NCBI RefSeq assembly: GCF_001570365.1
Contig: NZ_BBYK01000047.1
Coordinates: forward strand, 82,900-146,899
DNA length: 64,000 bases
Direction: 5' to 3'
Source of the DNA: Microtetraspora fusca
GTDB lineage: Bacteria; Actinomycetota; Actinomycetes; Streptosporangiales; Streptosporangiaceae
Positions 7,100-18,548 of the stretch are shown piece by piece. Under the pieces are notes generated by a model. It did not search any database. It was given only the letters and a program-made list of their open reading frames with translations, and was not told where the DNA came from. The position numbers and the translations under genes are program-made. Within the stretch, counting starts at the first letter, position 1. Every line of letters begins with the position of its first letter.

Positions 7100-7750
7100 T
7101 CAGTCCTTGGTGAAGCAGAGGACGAACGCGTCGCCCACGCGGCCGGGCGTGTAGACGGTGTTGGCGTACGCGCGGTATCGGTGGCGCTCGACGACGACGC
7201 GGTCGAAGAACCGCAGGTAGCGGTCGAGCATCACGGCCGCGGACGCGGTGCAGGTGGCGGCCTCGGGGACGTCGCCGTCGAGGGAGAACATGGGCACGAA
7301 CGTGCCGCCCCGGCGCAGCGCCCGGACGATCTTCGGCATGAAGTCGTCCAGCAGGCCGCGGTCCTCGAACAGCTCCTTGGGCAGCTCCGGGTCGAAGAAC
7401 ACGCCGTCATAGCTGTCGGGCGCCAGCGTGTCGACATAGTCGAAGAAGTCGGCCTGCACGATCTCCAGCGTGGCGGGCGGGTCCGGGTGCTCGGCCCGGA
7501 AGAGTTCGATCACCTTCGGGTGCTTCTCGATCACTGTGTGCCGGAAGGTGTCGGCGCGCTCGGCGATGCGCAGCGCGGAGTAGCCCAGGCCGAGCCCGAC
7601 CTCCAGGAACTCCCCGCCCCGCTCGCAGAGCAGGTCGGCCGAGCGCCACATGAGCGTCCGCTCCCATCCCTGCATCGCCTGGATGTCATCGATGTACAGC
7701 GTCACGTCGCCGTTCCCGTCACGGACCAGCGTGATGTCGGGCTCGCTCAT
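7100..7750 (-). CDS. Guanidinoacetate-methyltransferase-like (GAMT/RMT2-type) class I methyltransferase
   Basis: This 216-residue protein has layout and motifs like guanidinoacetate N-methyltransferase. They are a W-E helix before motif I (MQGWERTLMW), motif I GGEFLEVGLGLGYSALRI, then HTVIEKHPKV, YDGVFFDPELP, a LRRGGTFVPMF strand and a C-terminal RYRAYANTVYTP stretch, comparable to the C-terminus of GAMT. The ATG at 7748-7750 is preceded by AAGGAGACGACG. GAMT-type enzymes methylate guanidino nitrogens, so a link with the enduracididine genes of this cluster is attractive but inferred. A 117-bp gap separates it from accC and may carry its own promoter. Confidence 0.72.
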   Translation of the reverse strand: MSEPDITLVRDGNGDVTLYIDDIQAMQGWERTLMWRSADLLCERGGEFLEVGLGLGYSALRIAERADTFRHTVIEKHPKVIELFRAEHPDPPATLEIVQADFFDYVDTLAPDSYDGVFFDPELPKELFEDRGLLDDFMPKIVRALRRGGTFVPMFSLDGDVPEAATCTASAAVMLDRYLRFFDRVVVERHRYRAYANTVYTPGRVGDAFVLCFTKD

Positions 7751-7867
7751 CGTCGTCTCCTTCATGTCCTCTGGATCCCTCCATGTCGTGTACGTCCTGG
7801 ATGTCCTCGTGGTACGACCGGCGACGCCGTCGCGACACAGTGCCGCCGCGGCAGGGGCCACGCGGGG

Positions 7868-9226
7868 TCAGCCGTTCCGGGACGCGAGCATCCGGTCGAC
7901 GAGACCGGTCGTGTGCGTCCCCTTGCGGAAGACCGGGTTGGCCAGCACCTCACGCAGGAAGCCGACGTTCGTGCGCAGCCCCGGACCGCTCACCCGCAGC
8001 TCGGCCAGGGCTCGGTCCATGCGGTCGAGCGCCTGGTCCCGGTCGCGCCCCCAGGCGATCACCTTCGCCAGCAGCGGGTCGTAGTCCGGCGGCGTCCGCA
8101 TCCCCGGGTAGGCGTGGGTGTCCACCCGGATGAACGGCCCGCCGGGCGGGACGAACTCGGCGACCAGGCCGGGCGTCGGCGCGAACCCTCGATCCGGGTC
8201 CTCGGTGTTGACCCGGCACTCCACCGCCACACCCTGCCGTGCGACGTCCTCCTGCCGCAGCGACAGCGGCAGGCCCGCGGCGACGGCGAGCTGCTCGCGG
8301 ACCAGGTCCACGCCGGTCACCATCTCGGTCACCGGGTGCTCGACCTGGATGCGGCAGTTGGTCTCGATGAAGTAGAAGTCGCCGCTCTCGTCGTCCACCA
8401 GGAACTCGAACGTGCCGAGTCCGCGGTAGCCGACGGCGCGCGCCCCGTCGAGCGCGGCGGCGGCCATGCGCGCGGCCGACTCGGGGCTGACCGCCGGCGA
8501 CGGGGTCTCCTCCACCAGCTTCTGCCGGCGCCGCTGCGCCGAGCAGTCCCGCTCGCCCAGGTGAACCGCGTTGCCGTGGCCGTCGCACAGCACCTGCACC
8601 TCGACGTGGTGGGCGGCGGGCAGGTAGCGCTCGACGCAGACCCGGTCGTCGCCGAAGAGCATCCGCGCCTCCGCCCTGGTCCGGCGGTACGCCGCGGCGA
8701 ACGCGTCCCTGTCGGGGATCACGGCCATGCCGCGCCCGCCGCCGCCGGCCACCGCCTTGACGATGACGGGATAGCCGATCTCGCGGGCGAGCCCGGCCGC
8801 CTCGTCCTCACCCACGGGTGTCAGGCTCCCCGGCAGCACCGGCAGGCCCGCCGCGCTCATGGCGGCCCGCGCGGCGGCCTTGTCCCCGAGCCGCTCCATG
8901 ACCTCGGGCGACGGGCCGATGAAGACCAGCCCGTTCTCCTCGCAGATCCGGGCGAACTCGGCGTCCTCCGACAGGAAGCCGTACCCGGGGTGGACCGCGT
9001 CGGCCCCGGCGGCCAGGGCCGCTTCCATGAGGGCGGCGGCGTTGAGATAGCTGCGCCGGGGCGCGGGCGGCCCGATCTGCACGGACGCGTCGGCGATCCG
9101 GGACACCGCGGAGTCGCGGTCGGCGGTCGAGTGGACGGCGACGGTGCGCACGCCCATCTCCCGGCAGGTGCGGGCGATCCGGACTGCGATCTCGCCGCGA
9201 TTCGCGATCAGGACGGTGTCGAACAT
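7868..9226 (-). CDS. accC: Biotin carboxylase subunit of acetyl-CoA carboxylase
   Basis: This 452-residue ATP-grasp enzyme carboxylates biotin on BCCP using ATP and bicarbonate. Visible features are the N-terminal LIANRGEIAVRIARTCREMG, HPGYGFLSE, the glycine-rich ATP loop VAGGGGRGM, the ERDCSAQRRRQKLVEE segment and the catalytic region FIETNCRIQVEHPVTE. The ATG at 9224-9226 touches the accB stop and has GGGAGGGAG upstream. Together with accB and accDA in the same operon it supplies malonyl-CoA extender units for the type II (and type III) PKS. A second, pathway-specific ACC set is common in aromatic polyketide clusters. Confidence 0.95.
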   Translation of the reverse strand: MFDTVLIANRGEIAVRIARTCREMGVRTVAVHSTADRDSAVSRIADASVQIGPPAPRRSYLNAAALMEAALAAGADAVHPGYGFLSEDAEFARICEENGLVFIGPSPEVMERLGDKAAARAAMSAAGLPVLPGSLTPVGEDEAAGLAREIGYPVIVKAVAGGGGRGMAVIPDRDAFAAAYRRTRAEARMLFGDDRVCVERYLPAAHHVEVQVLCDGHGNAVHLGERDCSAQRRRQKLVEETPSPAVSPESAARMAAAALDGARAVGYRGLGTFEFLVDDESGDFYFIETNCRIQVEHPVTEMVTGVDLVREQLAVAAGLPLSLRQEDVARQGVAVECRVNTEDPDRGFAPTPGLVAEFVPPGGPFIRVDTHAYPGMRTPPDYDPLLAKVIAWGRDRDQALDRMDRALAELRVSGPGLRTNVGFLREVLANPVFRKGTHTTGLVDRMLASRNG

Positions 9227-9762
9227 CAGCGTCTCCCTCCCCCGACGGGGTCGTGTCCGGCGGACGGTTCGCCCTTGCCGGGGAAGAGCACCGCGCACGC
9301 CTCGTCACCGCCCGCCGGGGCGATCGCGATGAGCGGCTGGTCGTACTCGACGGAGGTGGCGTCCGGGACCAGGATCTCCACCACCCGTCCCGCGATCTCG
9401 GTGTGGACCGGGTTCATCAGCTTCATCGACTCCACGATGCCGACCTGCTGGCCCGCCTCCACCGCGCCGCCCACCGCGACGAACGGCGGCGCACCCGGCT
9501 CGGGAGCGTGGTAGAAGGTTCCGACCAGCGGGGCCGTGACGTGATCGAGCGCGGGGTCCGCCGGTTCGGCGGCCGGGGCCTCCCACGGGGTGGCCCCGGC
9601 CGCCGGACCGTAGGCGGGGGCGCTCTCCCACGTCAGCTCGGCGCTGGCCGCGCCGAGCCGGAGCTTGAGCGTCGCCGGCGGTTGCGGCAGGAGCGAGACG
9701 AGGCGGGTGGCGGCCTGGCACAGCAGGTCGAGGTCGCCTCCCGGTTCGGACGGGTTCTTCAT
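9226..9762 (-). CDS. accB: Biotin carboxyl carrier protein of acetyl-CoA carboxylase
   Basis: This 178-residue BCCP has an N-terminal leader region, an Ala/Pro-rich linker (about 48-72) and a C-terminal biotinyl domain. The biotinylated lysine K114 lies in the canonical ESMKLM motif, preceded by APLVGTFYHAPEPG. It lies 3 nt downstream of accDA and abuts accC (shared base at 9226). It carries carboxybiotin from AccC to the carboxyltransferase AccDA for malonyl-CoA formation. Confidence 0.95.
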   Translation of the reverse strand: MKNPSEPGGDLDLLCQAATRLVSLLPQPPATLKLRLGAASAELTWESAPAYGPAAGATPWEAPAAEPADPALDHVTAPLVGTFYHAPEPGAPPFVAVGGAVEAGQQVGIVESMKLMNPVHTEIAGRVVEILVPDATSVEYDQPLIAIAPAGGDEACAVLFPGKGEPSAGHDPVGGGRR

Positions 9763-9765
9763 TGA

Positions 9766-11469
9766 TCACCTCTGCGCGGCTGCGACTACGGGGACGGCTA
9801 CGGGGGCACTGTCGGCGGCGGGCAGGCCGAATCCGCGGAACCTGCCGTGGCGCCGCCGTACCAGTTCGGCGGCGGAGAGCGGGAGCAGGTCGGCGAGTGC
9901 CGTGCCGACCGCGGCGCCGAGCAGCCGGGCGGCCAGGACGGGGTCCGTGTGCGCGCCGCCCTCCGGCTCGGGCACCACCCCGTCCACGACGCCCAGGCGC
10001 AGCAGCTCCCCCGCGTCCAGCCGCAGGGCCCGCGCCGCCAGGGGCGCGGCGGCGGGGCTCTTCCACAGAATCGCGGCGCAGCCCTCCGGGCTGATCACGG
10101 AGTACCAGGCGTTGGCGCAGATCAGCACACGGTCGGCCATCCCCAGGGCGAGCGCGCCGCCGCTGCCGCCCTCCCCCGTGATCACACTGACGACGGGGAC
10201 CGTCAGCCGGGCCATCAGCCGCTGGTTCTCGGCGATCGCCACGGCCTGGCCGCGCTCCTCGGCCGTCACTCCCGGGTAGGCCCCGGGCGTGTCCACCAGC
10301 GTCACCACGGGGATGCGCAACTTCTCGGCCAGGCGCATCAGGCGGGCGGCCTTGCGATAGCCCTCGGGCGGCGGCATGCCGAAGTTGCTCGCCACCAGCT
10401 CCCGGGTGGTGTGCCCCTTCTGGTGGCCGATCAGCATCACCGGGACGCCGCCCAGGCGGCCGACGCCCGCGACCACCGACCGGCTGTCGCCGAAGACCCG
10501 GTCACCGCGCAACTCCTGAAAGTCCTCAAGCAGCAGTCCCGCGTAGTCCGCGGTGGTCGGCCGGCCGAGGTCGCGGGCCAGCCGCACCACTTCCCAGGGG
10601 TCGCGCTCCTCCGGCACGTACGGCACGGCCCCGGTCTCCCCTCCGCCTCCGCCGTCGGAGGCGGAAAGGCCGGCGGGGGCTGTGACGGGAACGGTGGCGG
10701 CGACCAGCCGTCCCAGCGCGCCGCGCAGGTCCTGCCGGGGCACCACGGCGTCCACCATGCCGTGCTCCAGCAGGAACCCGGCGGTCTGGAAGTTCTCCGG
10801 CAGCTCCTCCCTGATCGTCTGCCGGATGACCCGGGGACCGGCGAACCCCATCCGGGCGCCCGGCTCGATGAGGATGACGTCGGCCAGCGTCGCGAAGGAG
10901 GCCGCGACGCCGCCGAAGGTCGGGTCGGCGACCACGGAGACGGACAGGACGCCCACCTCGTCCAGCTCGGCGAACGCCTGGCTGGTCTTGGCCATCTGCA
11001 TCAGCGAGAGCACGCCCTCCTGCATGCGCGCACCGCCGGAGGCGGTGACCGTGATCAGCGGTCGCCGCTCCCGCACGGCGATCTCCGCCGCCACCGTGAC
11101 CAGCTCGCCCACCGCCGCCCCGAGGCTCCCGCCGAGGAAGCGGAAGTCCATCGCCACGAGCACGACCGGCCGGCCGGCCAGCCGGCCGCGCGCGCACAGC
11201 GCCGCGTCGGCGAGGCCCGTACGCTCCCGCGCGCCGGCCAGCCGGTCGGGATAGGGGACGCTGTCGACGAAGGACAGCGGGTCGGCGAGCACGGCCGCGG
11301 ACTCGACCGGGACGGCCGAGCCCGGGTCGAGCAGCTGCTCCACCCGGTCCTCGGCGGTGACCGGATGGTGATGGCCGCACTCGGAGCAGACCCCGAGGTC
11401 CCGGGCGAACCGGCGGTGATGGATCATCCCCCGGCATCCCTGGCACTGGATCCATCGTCCGTCCGACAT
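9766..11469 (-). CDS. accDA: Fused acetyl-CoA carboxylase carboxyltransferase (AccD-AccA)
   Basis: The 567 residues combine both carboxyltransferase halves. The N-terminal AccD-type beta part has a zinc ribbon (C9, C12, C28, C31) and [18 protein letters not shown] linker rich in Gly/Ala/Pro follows at about 270-290. The AccA-type alpha part includes [20 protein letters not shown] and a [17 protein letters not shown] oxyanion loop. It moves carboxyl from biotin to acetyl-CoA. Fusion of beta and alpha is recurrent in aromatic PKS clusters. The ATG at 11467-11469 follows a GGAGGCAACC-type site, and the gene lies in the long minus-strand operon starting at 17574. Confidence 0.95.
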   Translation of the reverse strand: MSDGRWIQCQGCRGMIHHRRFARDLGVCSECGHHHPVTAEDRVEQLLDPGSAVPVESAAVLADPLSFVDSVPYPDRLAGARERTGLADAALCARGRLAGRPVVLVAMDFRFLGGSLGAAVGELVTVAAEIAVRERRPLITVTASGGARMQEGVLSLMQMAKTSQAFAELDEVGVLSVSVVADPTFGGVAASFATLADVILIEPGARMGFAGPRVIRQTIREELPENFQTAGFLLEHGMVDAVVPRQDLRGALGRLVAATVPVTAPAGLSASDGGGGGETGAVPYVPEERDPWEVVRLARDLGRPTTADYAGLLLEDFQELRGDRVFGDSRSVVAGVGRLGGVPVMLIGHQKGHTTRELVASNFGMPPPEGYRKAARLMRLAEKLRIPVVTLVDTPGAYPGVTAEERGQAVAIAENQRLMARLTVPVVSVITGEGGSGGALALGMADRVLICANAWYSVISPEGCAAILWKSPAAAPLAARALRLDAGELLRLGVVDGVVPEPEGGAHTDPVLAARLLGAAVGTALADLLPLSAAELVRRRHGRFRGFGLPAADSAPVAVPVVAAAQR

Positions 11470-11492
11470 GGGTTGCCTCCGATCCGGTTCGC

Positions 11493-11798
11493 TCAGAAGG
11501 ACGAGATCACGGTGAAGGTCTCGTAGGGCCGGTCCCGGCCGGTGTCGAGGTAGGGCCGCAGCGGGCTGGTGTGCCGGTGACTGCTGCTGTGGACCCACTC
11601 CTCCAGATGCCGCAGGCTCTCCCAGTGGCTGGTCACCATCACGGTGGTCTCGTCCACCTGGGAGTGCAGCAGTTCGTTCCCGAGCATGCCGGGGGCGCCG
11701 ACCAGCTGCTCGCTGATCTTCCGGTAGGTGTCGGCCAGCGGCCACACCTCCTCCTTCGGCACCCGGTACCAGAGGATGACCCGCACCCGCTCGCTCAT
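11493..11798 (-). CDS. ABM-domain monooxygenase (antibiotic biosynthesis monooxygenase)
   Basis: This is a 101-residue ferredoxin-like dimeric alpha/beta-barrel protein of the ABM family. It has an [22 protein letters not shown]-terminal strand-helix and a central [25 protein letters not shown] proteins oxidise anthrone-type polyketide intermediates to quinones without a cofactor (for example TcmH, ActVA-Orf6) or assist cyclisation. The start at 11798 overlaps the stop of a second ABM protein (ATGA), so the two are likely co-translated. Two different ABM proteins plus an anthrone-oxygenase-like membrane protein imply several ring oxidations. Confidence 0.82.
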   Translation of the reverse strand: MSERVRVILWYRVPKEEVWPLADTYRKISEQLVGAPGMLGNELLHSQVDETTVMVTSHWESLRHLEEWVHSSSHRHTSPLRPYLDTGRDRPYETFTVISSF

Positions 11799-12172
11799 CG
11801 GGCACCCGCCAGTTCGTAGACGACGCGCATGGTCCTCATGGAGCCTCCATTCCGGTACGGCCGGAGCCGGGCGAGGTTGCGCGCGTGCTCCGGGCTGACT
11901 TCGAACTCTCGAAAACTCGACTCGTCGGTCCAGTCGGTGAACACGTAGTAGGCGCCGTCGTCCTCGGCGTCGCGCAGCAGCCGTTGCCCCCTGTTCGCCG
12001 GGTGCCGGGCGATGCCCTCGGCCACCTCCAGCCAGGCCCGTTCGAACTCGGCCTCGCTGCCCGGCCGGACGCGGATGTCCAGCACGACGCGGAAGGCCGC
12101 GCCGCCCGCCCCGGCTCTCTCGGGCGCGCTCGTCGTATCGGCGGTCCCCGCGGTCTCGGTCCTCCCGCTCAT
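11795..12172 (-). CDS. Second ABM-domain monooxygenase/cyclase-like protein
   Basis: The 125 residues consist of a disordered, Thr/Ala/Gly-rich N-terminus (1-25) followed by an ABM fold: [21 protein letters not shown], a [20 protein letters not shown] strand-helix and a C-terminal [10 protein letters not shown] strand. The size and the WTDE..FR..E pattern fit ABM/TcmH-like quinone-forming monooxygenases and related SchA/CurD cyclases. It is coupled on both sides by ATGA overlaps (12169-12172 and 11795-11798). Quinone oxygenation or ring-closure control is likely. Which of the two ABM proteins does what is unresolved. Confidence 0.78.
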   Translation of the reverse strand: MSGRTETAGTADTTSAPERAGAGGAAFRVVLDIRVRPGSEAEFERAWLEVAEGIARHPANRGQRLLRDAEDDGAYYVFTDWTDESSFREFEVSPEHARNLARLRPYRNGGSMRTMRVVYELAGAR

Positions 12173-12633
12173 ACGGTGTACACCGCCATCGCCTCGACGT
12201 TGCCGAGGAAGACGACGATCGCGATGATCGTGCGGGCGAGGTTCCACCGGCCGAAGGCCGGGCGCGGGTCGCGCTCGTCCCAGTCCTGCGGCAGCCGGTC
12301 CGGGTCGAGCCGCATGACGGTGCGCTTGAGCCTGGCGTTCCTCGTCGCGGAGATCACGACGATGGCGGCCAGCGCGACGACCAGGAAGGTGAGCAGGTAC
12401 CGTGACGCGCGGGTCGGGGCGAGGAAGAGCAGCGCCACGTCGCAGGCGAGCACTCCGAGCACCATGATCGGGGCGAGCGGATCGAAGCGCGGGGACCAGT
12501 ACTGGTGCAGCCGGACGTAGTCGGCGGCGGACAGCCGCCGCATCCAGGGCACCCCGCCGATCGCCGACCACAGAAGCATGCCGGCGACCAGACCGCTCAG
12601 CGCGATGGATATCTGGGACAGCAGAACGCCCAT
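12169..12633 (-). CDS. DUF1772 / anthrone-oxygenase-family membrane protein
   Basis: This 154-residue integral membrane protein has four predicted helices (about 5-27, 53-72, 78-97, 132-150), a polar loop around 98-130 (RLKRTVMRLDPDRLPQDWDERDPRP) and a W-N-R motif before the last helix. The pattern fits DUF1772, a family that includes fungal and bacterial anthrone oxygenase-like proteins. In this operon a role in oxidising the anthrone-like polyketide at the membrane is reasonable but inferred. The start is 3 nt after the cyclase stop at 12637, and the stop overlaps the ABM gene. Confidence 0.75.
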   Translation of the reverse strand: MGVLLSQISIALSGLVAGMLLWSAIGGVPWMRRLSAADYVRLHQYWSPRFDPLAPIMVLGVLACDVALLFLAPTRASRYLLTFLVVALAAIVVISATRNARLKRTVMRLDPDRLPQDWDERDPRPAFGRWNLARTIIAIVVFLGNVEAMAVYTV

Positions 12634-12636
12634 GGC

Positions 12637-15707
<3,071 letters not shown>

Positions 15708-15732
15708 CTCTGTACCCCGGTCGTTTGGCGGT

Positions 15733-17574
15733 CTAAAGGGCGATGCGGATGCGGTGCTGATCGAGCCACTGATTGGTCTGCAGGACCATCTCCATGTCGG
15801 TGAGGTCGCGCCACGCCCGCCGCGGCTCGATCGACCCGGCCAGCAGCGCCTTGGCGGCGGCCAGGTCGAGCAGCGGGAGCACGGGCGAGGCCGGGTCGGC
15901 GAGCACCCGCGCCAGCTCCGCCTTGAGCATCGGGGCGTACGCGGGATCGCGCCCGGTGGGGAACTGGCTGGGCTCCCGCTGCAACACCGACGCCGGTAGC
16001 AGGTCGGCCGCGGCCGCGCGGAGCAGGCTCTTCGGCCGCCCGTCGAAGGTCTTCATCTCCCAGGGGACGTTGAACAGGTACTGGACGAGCTCGTGGTCGC
16101 AGTACGGCCAGCGCAGCTCGACGCCGCCGGCCAGGCTCACTCCGTCGTCGAGCGCACAGCCGAACTCCTGCCAGCCCTGGAGATGGAGGTAGTAGATCTC
16201 CCGCATCCTGCGCGCCCCCGGTTCCTCGCCGTCCAGGGTCGGGACACCGGACAGCTCGGCCCGATACATGTCGGCGCAGTAGCCGGGCACGTCCAGCTCG
16301 CGGAGCACGTCCGGGCTGAACAGGCCGGTGCCCAGCCCCTGCGGCGGCAGGTGGTGGGCGGTGGCCGCGATCCACGGGTAGGTCTCGGCGGCCACGACCG
16401 CCGGGTCGTCCATCCCCATGAACGAGGCGAAGACGGTGTCGGCCTGCTCCCCGGCGAGGACCACGCCGACCCGTTCGCCGATGCGGCGGCAGAGCGCGCG
16501 CAGCGAGGCGGGGAACTGCGGGGCGGCCACCGGCATGTCCTGCTGTGCCCACACCGCCGTACGGCGCAGCACGGGGTCGGTCATGTCGCGGGCGTCCAGC
16601 TCGATCAGCTCGTGCTCGGAGCCGATGTGCTCGGCCACCTCGCGGGCGTAGGGCGCGTCCTCGGCGCTGCGCATCGGCCCGGGGCCCGTGGCCTGGCCGC
16701 CCATGTAGCCGACGGTGAACGTGCGCAGCCGGCCCGCGCCCTGGTCGCGCAGGGCCCGCGCGGCCAGTGCCGCCACTGTGCTGGAGTCGACGCCGCCCGA
16801 CAGCAGCACGCCGACGGGCACGTCGGCGGCGAGTTGCCGGGTCACCGACGCCTCGAGCAGCTCCCGCACCCGGCGCACGGTGGCGCCCCTGTCGTCGGTG
16901 TGCGGCGCCGCCGCGAGCCGCCAGTAGAGCCGCTCGCCCGTGCCCTTCTCGTCGATCGCGACGACCTCGCCCGGCCGCACCCGCCGCATGCCGCGGACGA
17001 CCGCGCGGCCGACCGTGCTGGTGAAGGCGAGCAGCTCGCGCAGACCGTCGGCGTCGACCACGGGATCGACCAGCGGGTGCGCGAGCACGGCCTTGGGCTC
17101 GGAACCGAAGATCACCCCGGTGTCGGTGGGGTGGTAGTACAGCGGCTTGACGCCGAACCGGTCGCGGGCCAGCACGAGCCGCTCGGCCCGGCCGTCCCAC
17201 AGCGCGAAGGCGAACATACCGTTCAAGTGGGCGGGGCACTCCTCGCCCCACTCGAGGTAGGCGCGGAGCAGAACCTCGGTGTCGCCGTCCGTGCGGAAGC
17301 GGTGGCCGAGTCCCCGCAGTTCCTCGCGGAGCTCGCGGTAGTTGTAGATCTGGCCGTCGAAGGCGAGCGCCACATCGCCCTCGGACATCGGCTGGCGGCC
17401 GCCGGGGAGATCGACGCCGGCCCGGCGGCGATGGCCGATCACGGCGTGTGGAGACGCCCAGATCCCCTCGCCGTCGGCCCCGCGCCAGGCGAGCGTGCCG
17501 AGCTGGGCGAGCACTGCGTTGCGGTCCGGTACGAGGTTCCGGTGGAAGTCCACCCATCCTGCGATGCCACCCAT
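15733..17574 (-). CDS. Asparagine-synthetase-like amide ligase with inactive glutaminase (Cys2 replaced by Gly)
   Basis: These 613 residues have the AsnB architecture: an N-terminal Ntn-hydrolase domain (about 1-210) and a PP-loop ATP domain with LLSGGVDSSTVAAL. The N-terminus reads Met-Gly-Gly-Ile-Ala-Gly-Trp where active glutaminases have Met-Cys-Gly, so the glutamine-hydrolysing nucleophile is missing while IYNYRELREEL and HRR are kept. Start confidence is high (GGAGGAG, 7 nt spacing). The enzyme should adenylate a carboxylate and accept a supplied amine, like beta-lactam synthetase or the pradimicin-type amino acid ligase. It leads the operon with mppP and mppQ next, so attachment of an enduracididine-type amino acid to the polyketide acid is the best inference. 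Confidence 0.85.
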   Translation of the reverse strand: MGGIAGWVDFHRNLVPDRNAVLAQLGTLAWRGADGEGIWASPHAVIGHRRRAGVDLPGGRQPMSEGDVALAFDGQIYNYRELREELRGLGHRFRTDGDTEVLLRAYLEWGEECPAHLNGMFAFALWDGRAERLVLARDRFGVKPLYYHPTDTGVIFGSEPKAVLAHPLVDPVVDADGLRELLAFTSTVGRAVVRGMRRVRPGEVVAIDEKGTGERLYWRLAAAPHTDDRGATVRRVRELLEASVTRQLAADVPVGVLLSGGVDSSTVAALAARALRDQGAGRLRTFTVGYMGGQATGPGPMRSAEDAPYAREVAEHIGSEHELIELDARDMTDPVLRRTAVWAQQDMPVAAPQFPASLRALCRRIGERVGVVLAGEQADTVFASFMGMDDPAVVAAETYPWIAATAHHLPPQGLGTGLFSPDVLRELDVPGYCADMYRAELSGVPTLDGEEPGARRMREIYYLHLQGWQEFGCALDDGVSLAGGVELRWPYCDHELVQYLFNVPWEMKTFDGRPKSLLRAAAADLLPASVLQREPSQFPTGRDPAYAPMLKAELARVLADPASPVLPLLDLAAAKALLAGSIEPRRAWRDLTDMEMVLQTNQWLDQHRIRIAL

Positions 17575-17786
17575 CCGCGAGCTCCTCCGCGTGCGTGGTT
17601 GTGGGGTGAGTGCCCGGAGCGGCACCTGCGGGGAATGCTGGCAGGCGACGCTCGGCGCGCGTTCAAGCCGTGATCGAGCATCGAGCCAGGGAGACCGCCG
17701 GGCCGGGAAAGTAGCGTCCGCACTACCTCCGGAACTCCCGTGATCGCCCGTGACGGGCCGCGTCCCGCTTTGGTTGGCTGGACGGC
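17575..17786. promoter_or_regulatory. Divergent promoter region with SARP-type heptamers (17663-17687)
   Basis: This 212-bp region lies between the ligase operon (minus, start 17574) and the ABC transporter (plus, start 17787). TCAAGCC at 17663-17669 and TCGAGCA at 17674-17680 are 11 bp apart, the SARP period, and a further TCGAGCC follows directly at 17681-17687. The array lies about 90 bp from the ligase start and 100 bp from the ABC start, so it could serve either promoter. A TAGCGT at 17712-17717 is a possible -10 for the plus strand. No experimental support can be given. Confidence 0.5.
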
Positions 17787-18548
17787 ATGAACCAGACCCA
17801 TTCCCCCGACGCCGTACGGCTGATCGACGTGCGCCGGGTCTACGGTTCCGGGCCGAACGCCGTGGCGGCGCTGCGCGGGGTGAGCGCGGACTTCCCCGCA
17901 CGCTCGTTCACCGCGATCATGGGCCCGTCAGGCTCGGGCAAGTCCACGCTCCTGCAGTGCGCGTCCGGCCTGGACCGGCCCGACGGCGGCCGGGTCCTGG
18001 TCGGCGGCGTGGACCTGGGCCGTCTCGACGAACGGCGGCTGACCGAGCTGCGACGCGACCGGATCGGGTTCGTGTTCCAGTCGTTCAACCTGGTGGAGAG
18101 CCTCACCGCGGCCCAGAACGTCGCGCTGCCGGTGCGGCTGTCGGGGCGCAGGCCGCCGGCCGGTCACGTCGAGGAGCTGCTGCGCGTGGTCGCGCTGGCC
18201 GACCGGGCGCGCCACCGCCCCGCCGAGCTCTCCGGGGGCCAGCAGCAGCGCGTCGCCATCGCCAGGGCCCTCGCGGCCGGGCCCGAGGTGCTCTTCGCGG
18301 ACGAGCCGACCGGCGCGCTGGACAGCCGCACCGGCCGGGAGGTGCTCGCCCTGCTGCGCCGGCTTGTCGGCGAGCGCGGCGACACGGTGGTGATGGTGAC
18401 CCACGACCCGCTGGCCGCGTCGCACGCCGACCGGGTGCTGTTCCTGTCCGACGGCACGATCGTGGACGAGTTGCGCTCACCGACGCCCGCGTCCGTCGCC
18501 TCCCGGCTGGCGGACCTGGAGGACGGCGACCGCCGGGAGGCGGTATGA
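17787..18548 (+). CDS. ABC transporter ATP-binding protein (MacB/LolD type)
   Basis: This 253-residue ATPase of the MacB/LolD/BceA family has Walker A GPSGSGKSTLL, Q-loop VFQSFN, signature LSGGQQQR, Walker B VLFADEPTGALD and the switch histidine in VMVTHD. It overlaps the FtsX-type permease gene by ATGA (18545-18548). Such pairs are mechanotransmission exporters or antibiotic-resistance and sensing modules, not classical drug pumps. A two-component pair lies directly beyond the permease, as in BceAB-RS-like detoxification loci. Self-resistance or export of the cluster product is inferred. Confidence 0.92.
   Translation: MNQTHSPDAVRLIDVRRVYGSGPNAVAALRGVSADFPARSFTAIMGPSGSGKSTLLQCASGLDRPDGGRVLVGGVDLGRLDERRLTELRRDRIGFVFQSFNLVESLTAAQNVALPVRLSGRRPPAGHVEELLRVVALADRARHRPAELSGGQQQRVAIARALAAGPEVLFADEPTGALDSRTGREVLALLRRLVGERGDTVVMVTHDPLAASHADRVLFLSDGTIVDELRSPTPASVASRLADLEDGDRREAV

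Noticed and set aside
9847-11526. Plus-strand open frame of 559 codons
   Set aside because: Antisense to accDA, His/Arg/Gly-rich, no recognisable domain.
15733-17574. Reading this gene as housekeeping asparagine synthetase asnB
   Set aside because: The catalytic Cys2 is Gly and the gene sits at the head of a secondary-metabolite operon.
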